Of a DNA stretch of 10,470 nucleotides, positions 5,988-10,470 are shown in pieces. The stretch comes from Nitrospiraceae bacterium (GTDB taxonomy: Bacteria; Nitrospirota; Thermodesulfovibrionia; Thermodesulfovibrionales; Dissulfurispiraceae), in the NCBI GenBank assembly GCA_003170655.1, contig PMYY01000061.1:1744-12213 (forward strand). Direction: 5' to 3'. A model generated the notes under the pieces. The model did no database searches, had not been told where the DNA came from, and saw only the letters and a program-made list of their open reading frames with translations. The translations under genes were made by a program, and so were the position numbers. Within the stretch, counting starts at the first letter, position 1. The number at the start of each line of letters is the position of its first letter.

Positions 5988-6701
5988 TCAGCGACCGACG
6001 GGTCTACGGCTTCTGAAAGTGCCTGGTTCCGGCATCGGATTTTGCTGTATCGTCGAACCCTGGCCGGCAGACGTCTGAGGCATCATGGCAGGAGTGGGTG
6101 ACGCCTGTGGATCACGAGCGATCGGCATGGCTGGTTGAGTCGCCATCCCACCCGGCATGGAAGGCATCCCGCTTTCAGCCACACCCCGTTCTTTTTTATT
6201 TTCCGGTGATATTACCTTAAGCGCAATCCTGTCGTCGCCGCGTACCAGTACCGCGCTATCAGGCAACACCTCTTTTAGGGTATACCCGCTCAAGGTTTCA
6301 CCAACCTTGAGACCTACCTGTCGCTTTCCCCTCCCCGGTGTAGTACGCGGCGCTTTTTTGTCATCGAGATAGGCAATGCGGACGTTATCGACAATCAACG
6401 TCCCATACAGGACAAACTCAGGCCTCGGTATTGCCACTTCCTTCTTCTCCACCGGGATTATCCGGTCGGGATGAAACAGGTTCTTCTCAGGAATAACGGC
6501 GTAGTCCTGCATCGGAGGATTCACAACAGCAACTGCAGCCTGCTCCTTTTCTGGTTCGGCCTCCTTTATAGCAGCGCTCGATGCAGAAGGCACCTTCACC
6601 TCAACCGTAAATATCGGGACCAGAATGAAATATGCAAAAGCAAGTATGCATACAAGCAATATGCAATTGAGAACTGTAATCTGCCTCAGAAGCAAACTCA
6701 T
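5988..6701 (-). CDS. GspC-like type II secretion protein
   Basis: GspC-type proteins sit in the inner membrane and link the assembly platform to the outer-membrane secretin. From the ATG at 6699-6701 the protein has 237 residues. It has a short cytoplasmic end, one membrane helix (about residues 9-30), a linker, then an HR-like domain starting at EKNLFHPDR (72-80) and continuing through PEFVLYGTLIVDN (94-106), RIAYLDDK, VGLKVGETLSGYTLKEVLPDSA (129-150) and DDRIALKVI. After residue 170 it becomes a Met-, Pro- and Gln-rich tail with no recognisable PDZ domain, unlike classical GspC. An in-frame ATG at 6737 would overlap gspM and put 12 polar residues before the helix; I prefer 6701, seven bases after the gspM stop. 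A GspN/PilP-type platform protein is the alternative name. Confidence 0.72.
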   Translation of the reverse strand: MSLLLRQITVLNCILLVCILAFAYFILVPIFTVEVKVPSASSAAIKEAEPEKEQAAVAVVNPPMQDYAVIPEKNLFHPDRIIPVEKKEVAIPRPEFVLYGTLIVDNVRIAYLDDKKAPRTTPGRGKRQVGLKVGETLSGYTLKEVLPDSAVLVRGDDRIALKVISPENKKERGVAESGMPSMPGGMATQPAMPIARDPQASPTPAMMPQTSAGQGSTIQQNPMPEPGTFRSRRPVGR

Positions 6702-6708
6702 CCTAACG

Positions 6709-7350
6709 TCACTTGCCCTCGTACAGACCAGTGGCATCTATTCTGACCATGAGGTCCCTCGGTTCCCTGAAATTCCTCACACGTACGTCCAGCTCCTTCA
6801 CGACTATATAAGGAGTCCTGGTCTCAAGCGAATACAGGATGTCGCTCAACGCCGATGTGTCCGGTAGCACCGAGTCTATACTGACGCCCAGAACCTGTAG
6901 CTTCAGGCCTGCGACAGGTTTGTCTGCCTTTTTTACTGCAGGAGCTTTTGCCGCCGGGGTTGCTGCAGCAGTTGTGGCTGCAGGCGGTTTTTCGAGGTCT
7001 TCGGGTTTGCCTATCCTTTCACTGGAAATTGTCCCGCTCCGTCCGCTGACTACACCTTTAACCAGCCCCTGCAAATTCGCAGATGCGAGTGATATCGGCT
7101 CTCCGCTGATAAGCTTGACGTCTTGGACCTTCGCCTGTTCCTTGAGCGCGGCAAGCTGTTTTTCTAGTTCAGGTTTTTCTGCGATCAGGGTGATATATTT
7201 CGTGAGCGTTGCCATCTTAGCGTCCTGCTGTTCTCGTATCGAGGCAATATCTGACATCACCCCGACATAAATATACTGATAGACAACAAATACAAAGAGA
7301 ATGACCGCGACCGGGACAGCTATAATGAGCAGCCTTTTATTTCTTTTCAT
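6709..7350 (-). CDS. gspM: Type II secretion protein GspM, subtype b
   Basis: GspM is a bitopic inner-membrane protein that pairs with GspL in the T2SS assembly platform (the PilO counterpart). The 213 residues show a basic N-terminus, one membrane helix (about 7-28), and a periplasmic helical/coiled stretch (33-76). Then comes the segment LISGEPISLASANLQGLVK (80-98), which fits my memory of the T2SSM_b family. An Ala/Pro/Lys-rich linker (118-146) precedes a C-terminal alpha/beta domain (147-213) resembling the ferredoxin-like GspM/PilO fold. The gene overlaps the end of gspL by 14 bases and has GGAGG six bases before its ATG, inside gspL, so the two are likely translationally coupled. Confidence 0.82.
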   Translation of the reverse strand: MKRNKRLLIIAVPVAVILFVFVVYQYIYVGVMSDIASIREQQDAKMATLTKYITLIAEKPELEKQLAALKEQAKVQDVKLISGEPISLASANLQGLVKGVVSGRSGTISSERIGKPEDLEKPPAATTAAATPAAKAPAVKKADKPVAGLKLQVLGVSIDSVLPDTSALSDILYSLETRTPYIVVKELDVRVRNFREPRDLMVRIDATGLYEGK

Positions 7351-8902
7351 TCCCGGCCTCCGCGGTCTTCGAACCCCTTATGTCCATCTTTATCTGGAAG
7401 CGGTCCATATTCATCCGGGCATCCCTGAATGTCGGAGATGCGAATTCGACTTTCTGGAAATATTTGGACGCTTCCAGAATCTGTACTAGAGATGTCGCTG
7501 ACGGTGCATATCCCTCTATATTGGCCTGAGTGTCGGCGATCCTGACGCGAGTGAGCCATACATTTTTGGGGACTACCGTCGTAAGTTCTTTGATAAGGTC
7601 TATATAAAGCGGTTTGTCGTGTCTGAAATTATTGATAAGCACTAATCTTTTGTTTACTGCTTCTATATCGCTTTTTATCTTTTCTACATTTTTTACTTCA
7701 GCCTTCCTTAAGTTTATCTGCCTGTTGATTTCCGCAAGTCTTTCGGTTTCCGTCTGTACGGGTACAAAAATGTATGCCAGCAGGCATGCTGCCATCACTG
7801 CAGCGAGAAAAGCGGTAAGCAGGAAAGGTTTCCATGAACGATCCCTTATGCCTTTGGAGAGAAGATTGAATCTACGGGCCTTCGGCCAGAGCAACTCCAG
7901 CACGCCTCCGATAAGCAGCGTCCGTGCTCCTTCAAGTCCTGTTATGCCGGCTATCTTATGTTGCAGGTTATTCAGGGTCTCGAATGATATTTTCCCTCTG
8001 GTTTTGAGTGCTTCCGCCAGGGATTCCGACTCCTTCCTGAAGAACAGTATCAGCGGCCGTTCTACGCCCTCTTCACCCTCTTTCCCGGATGATGTCTTCT
8101 GTTCCATGAGAAAATCTTCAATTATGACTGCCATTAACACGTCGTCATCACACTTGAAATCCTGTGAGGAGGAGGATTTCAGTATTCCGTCGTCAACAGT
8201 TCCACTCTTGATGCCGCACCGGTCGATCTCGGCAAAGATGAATGATGAGTATCCGGAGACGAAGCTGCAAAGGGTTGCCAAGCATGACATGTCGAAGGTG
8301 ACGCTCTTGACGACCATACCCCTCTCCGCCAAGCTGTCGCAATAGGCTGTTATGGCCCCGGCCTTTGCTGCCGCTATAAAAAGTTCGATCTTCTCTCCTG
8401 TCCCTTCCCCCGTAAGATAATCGTAAAGGGCTTCATCTGCACTGAAGGGTGTCAGGCGGTCAAATTCAAAACGCACCACCTCCGGAAGGTTCTCTCTGAC
8501 AGCAGCAGGCAGAGACGCGGCTTTCATCGCTACCCAGGATTTGGGGATTATCAACTGCACGTCAGCACGCCGAACGCCTAAATCCTTGATGGCCACCGCC
8601 AGGGTCGAGGCGACTTCGGAGGAAGAGGGCAGTGACTCCTCGTTGAAACGATAACTCTTGTGTGCTTTGACACTGTATTTGGAGAATGACCGTACTGCAT
8701 AAATGACATCGATACGTCCCTTGTCGATTTGCGCGCAAAACGCCGAGGCGCGCGCAACTGCATCACTTGCCAGACTGAAAGTAAGCACCCTCAAAACAGG
8801 TCTGGAAAGTCTTGATATCTTCTCAGCGACACCTGCGGCGATATCGCCGAATCTTTTTACCGCCTTTATTGCGCCGGCTGTTTCCATTTGCTCATGTCCC
8901 AC
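7337..8902 (-). CDS. gspL: Type II secretion protein GspL (PilM-like plus PilN-like)
   Basis: GspL anchors the secretion ATPase GspE to the inner membrane and binds GspM. The 521-residue protein has a large cytoplasmic part (about 1-358) of the PilM/actin-like type, including LIIPKSWVAMKAASLP (117-132) and VRFEFDRLTPFSADEALYDY (143-162). A single membrane helix follows (about 360-382), then a helical stretch (384-425) and a periplasmic PilN-like domain with ELTTVVPKNVWLTRVRI (439-455). It is longer than the roughly 400 residues of model GspL proteins. The first codon is a GTG at 8900-8902 after GAGAG; an ATG five codons later (8885-8887) is equally plausible. Both overlap the end of gspK, which fits an operon. 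Confidence 0.85.
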   Translation of the reverse strand: MGHEQMETAGAIKAVKRFGDIAAGVAEKISRLSRPVLRVLTFSLASDAVARASAFCAQIDKGRIDVIYAVRSFSKYSVKAHKSYRFNEESLPSSSEVASTLAVAIKDLGVRRADVQLIIPKSWVAMKAASLPAAVRENLPEVVRFEFDRLTPFSADEALYDYLTGEGTGEKIELFIAAAKAGAITAYCDSLAERGMVVKSVTFDMSCLATLCSFVSGYSSFIFAEIDRCGIKSGTVDDGILKSSSSQDFKCDDDVLMAVIIEDFLMEQKTSSGKEGEEGVERPLILFFRKESESLAEALKTRGKISFETLNNLQHKIAGITGLEGARTLLIGGVLELLWPKARRFNLLSKGIRDRSWKPFLLTAFLAAVMAACLLAYIFVPVQTETERLAEINRQINLRKAEVKNVEKIKSDIEAVNKRLVLINNFRHDKPLYIDLIKELTTVVPKNVWLTRVRIADTQANIEGYAPSATSLVQILEASKYFQKVEFASPTFRDARMNMDRFQIKMDIRGSKTAEAGNEKK

Positions 8903-9843
8903 GGACTCTCAAAAGACCGGTAGCTGAATTTATTGCCTGCAATAGTTATAACTGCCTTCACCCCGTAGCCTGCCTTTTTACTACTTGTTCGGCCGACGGA
9001 TTCGATCGTAAACGTACTGCTTTCACCGGCAGCAATGAAGGGGGCCATCGCAGTAAAAGCCCCTCCCACCACGCTTTGAATATCTGCAAGAGTCCTGATT
9101 TCAGTCGTCTTCCTGAAATCGATAATGTTACCAGCTATCTCCGGCGTCATTCCGGGTACCGCCATCAGGACCTCCTTCGGTGCAGCGTTTACATTTATTT
9201 GAGCACGATCAGAGTACACCGTCACGAAATCGGCCAGGCCTGCCTGCTTTTCACCACCGTGCAATATTTCCAGCGTCATACCCTTAACCAGTAAAAGCTC
9301 ATTGACGCTTTCGAAATCGGCATTCTTCGCTTTATAAGGAACGGGAAGAGACATATAATAGTCGCTTTCCGCGCCATGAAGCCGCACGAGATCATCCGCA
9401 TCTCTCCAGTCTTCTATCGAATCAACGATAGTATCAGCATCCTCATCCTTAACACCTATGTTAAGAAGCAGACCTTTTAATACTATATCAGAAACCTTGT
9501 TGATGTCTAACTTGCCCGACTCATCAATAATCCTGACCAGGCATGTGCCGTCTCCAACAGTGAAAGTGTTGGGCGTGCCGTCGGTTTTCCAGACATTACC
9601 CTCCTTTCCCTCTTCAATCGGCACACCGAGATTGATTTTACGGTATATGATCTCTTCCGCAGCCCTTTCGACACCCGCCTCGGCGATGAATTTTTCTTCG
9701 ACGCCCTCCTTGAACGATATCGTGGACCCGCTCTCGACCTTAGTCATATAGGCGAAAGAGAGCACGATCACCATAAGGATCGCCAGGATCCAAATAACGA
9801 GTATTAGGGCAATGCCTTTTTTATCTCCGTGACGGTCCGTCAT
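8866..9843 (-). CDS. gspK: Type II secretion minor pseudopilin GspK
   Basis: GspK forms the pseudopilus tip complex with GspI and GspJ. From the ATG at 9841-9843 the protein has 325 residues. It begins with a short basic leader ending at Gly10, then IALILVIWILAI..., a prepilin-type hydrophobic helix (11-33) for the GspO peptidase. The fifth mature residue is Leu, not Glu, as expected for GspK. The globular part shows SGKLDINKVS (109-118), DSIEDWRDADDLVRLHGAES (141-160), and INVNAAPKEVLMAVPGMTPE (216-235), typical of the GspK SAM-like/helix-hairpin-helix region. The frame is open 47 codons upstream into gspJ, but the leader fixes the start at 9843, five bases after the gspJ stop. Confidence 0.93.
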   Translation of the reverse strand: MTDRHGDKKGIALILVIWILAILMVIVLSFAYMTKVESGSTISFKEGVEEKFIAEAGVERAAEEIIYRKINLGVPIEEGKEGNVWKTDGTPNTFTVGDGTCLVRIIDESGKLDINKVSDIVLKGLLLNIGVKDEDADTIVDSIEDWRDADDLVRLHGAESDYYMSLPVPYKAKNADFESVNELLLVKGMTLEILHGGEKQAGLADFVTVYSDRAQINVNAAPKEVLMAVPGMTPEIAGNIIDFRKTTEIRTLADIQSVVGGAFTAMAPFIAAGESSTFTIESVGRTSSKKAGYGVKAVITIAGNKFSYRSFESPWDMSKWKQPAQ

Positions 9844-9848
9844 TGTCG

Positions 9849-10470
9849 CTATTTCGGCCCTGTAACAGAAGTAACTTGCTGAACATTTATTCCGGCCCTC
9901 ACTGGAATGATCAACGGAAGTACCCTCGAGTCCTTGTCGATAGTCAGGCGAAGTTTGTTGGGAATATTGTCCTTGTCGGTCCACTCTTCTACCCAGCTAC
10001 CTTTCTCGTCGGTAGGACCTTTATAGTAGTATTCAAAAAAGAGGTCCCTTGCATTATCGATGAGCTTAACTTCCCTTGCAGCGTCGGGGATCGCAATCGG
10101 AGCCTCGTTGGCGTACAGCGCCTTGCCGCCCCCGACGTCATCCCTCACTTCATAAGTCACGAATACCGGCCCTTTTTGTCCCCCCCACAATGAATAAAGC
10201 GACCTGAACTGCAGGTTAGTCCGCGACCCACTGAACTGGGAAAAATCCAGATCCAACGTGGCGTCCATCTTCTTTATTATAAATGCCGACTGCACCTGCG
10301 ACTCTACAATATTCAATGATGTTCTGAACCTCTCAAGGGCTTCGATCTTGTTCTGCGCCGACTCGGTTGAGCGATATCCGGCCCTCAAGGCCCCTGCCGT
10401 GATAATCACGATAAAACCGAGCAGCGTTATGGAGATCAGCAGTTCGAGAAGCGTAAAGCCCATCTGTCCC
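9849..10470 (-). CDS. gspJ: Type II secretion minor pseudopilin GspJ (5' end cut by window)
   Basis: This is a minor pseudopilin of the T2SS tip complex. The prepilin signature is G-FTLLE with the conserved Glu5, followed by a hydrophobic helix (LLISITLLGFIVIITAGAL). The reading frame is still open at the window edge, with Gly-Gln before the first in-frame ATG (10461-10463). That ATG would leave a leader of only Met-Gly, so the real start probably lies outside the window. About 204 residues are visible, with ESQVQSAF and GSRTNLQFRSLYSLWGG fitting GspJ, and a C-terminal pseudopilin fold ending LPLIIPVRAG. It lies directly upstream of gspK. Confidence 0.88.
   Translation of the reverse strand, partial: GQMGFTLLELLISITLLGFIVIITAGALRAGYRSTESAQNKIEALERFRTSLNIVESQVQSAFIIKKMDATLDLDFSQFSGSRTNLQFRSLYSLWGGQKGPVFVTYEVRDDVGGGKALYANEAPIAIPDAAREVKLIDNARDLFFEYYYKGPTDEKGSWVEEWTDKDNIPNKLRLTIDKDSRVLPLIIPVRAGINVQQVTSVTGPK

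Noticed and set aside
7614..8345. 243-codon plus-strand reading frame over gspL
   Set aside because: Its serine/leucine-rich translation is typical of a shadow of the opposite strand, and it lacks a credible start site.

Overview
The window reads like a Gram-negative bacterial chromosome. I infer a deltaproteobacterial (Desulfobacterota-like) host from the style of the type II secretion (T2SS) proteins, but nothing here fixes the taxon. Every gene I can support lies on the minus strand, so transcription runs from high to low coordinates.

Region A (about 5988-10470) is a tight cluster of T2SS inner-membrane and pseudopilus genes: gspJ (cut by the window edge), gspK, gspL, gspM (subtype b) and a GspC-like gene. 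They are spaced by a few bases or overlap. The cluster stops after the GspC-like gene, and no secretin gene (gspD) follows it in the window.

Region B (about 2815-5987) is nucleotide-sugar metabolism. After a short promoter-bearing gap come rfbB (dTDP-glucose 4,6-dehydratase), then a phosphomannomutase/phosphoglucomutase gene that is only an N-terminal fragment, then an intact bifunctional manC/algA-type GDP-mannose pyrophosphorylase/mannose-6-phosphate isomerase. RfbB feeds dTDP-sugars and ManC feeds GDP-mannose into surface polysaccharide. The middle enzyme, which would supply mannose-1-phosphate to ManC, has lost about two thirds of its length. A plus-strand terminator-like hairpin sits at the break, suggesting a rearrangement scar.

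Region C (about 2344-2815) holds an initiator tRNA-fMet gene with its own promoter and terminator. Beyond it lies a stretch with tandem 11-bp repeats and a perfect palindrome, just upstream of a good sigma70-like promoter for the next operon.

Region D (1-2343) has two small gene pairs. The first encodes a 105-residue protein with an OB/cold-shock-like appearance and a cyclophilin-like-fold protein. The second encodes a zinc-dependent phospholipase C-like protein, broken by a one-base deletion near 1309-1311, and a small cysteine-containing lipoprotein that follows it directly. Bases 1-62 and 1452-1630 hold nothing I can support. Nothing here is a clear undescribed system. The best candidates for follow-up are the two gene pairs of region D and the repeat/palindrome block.
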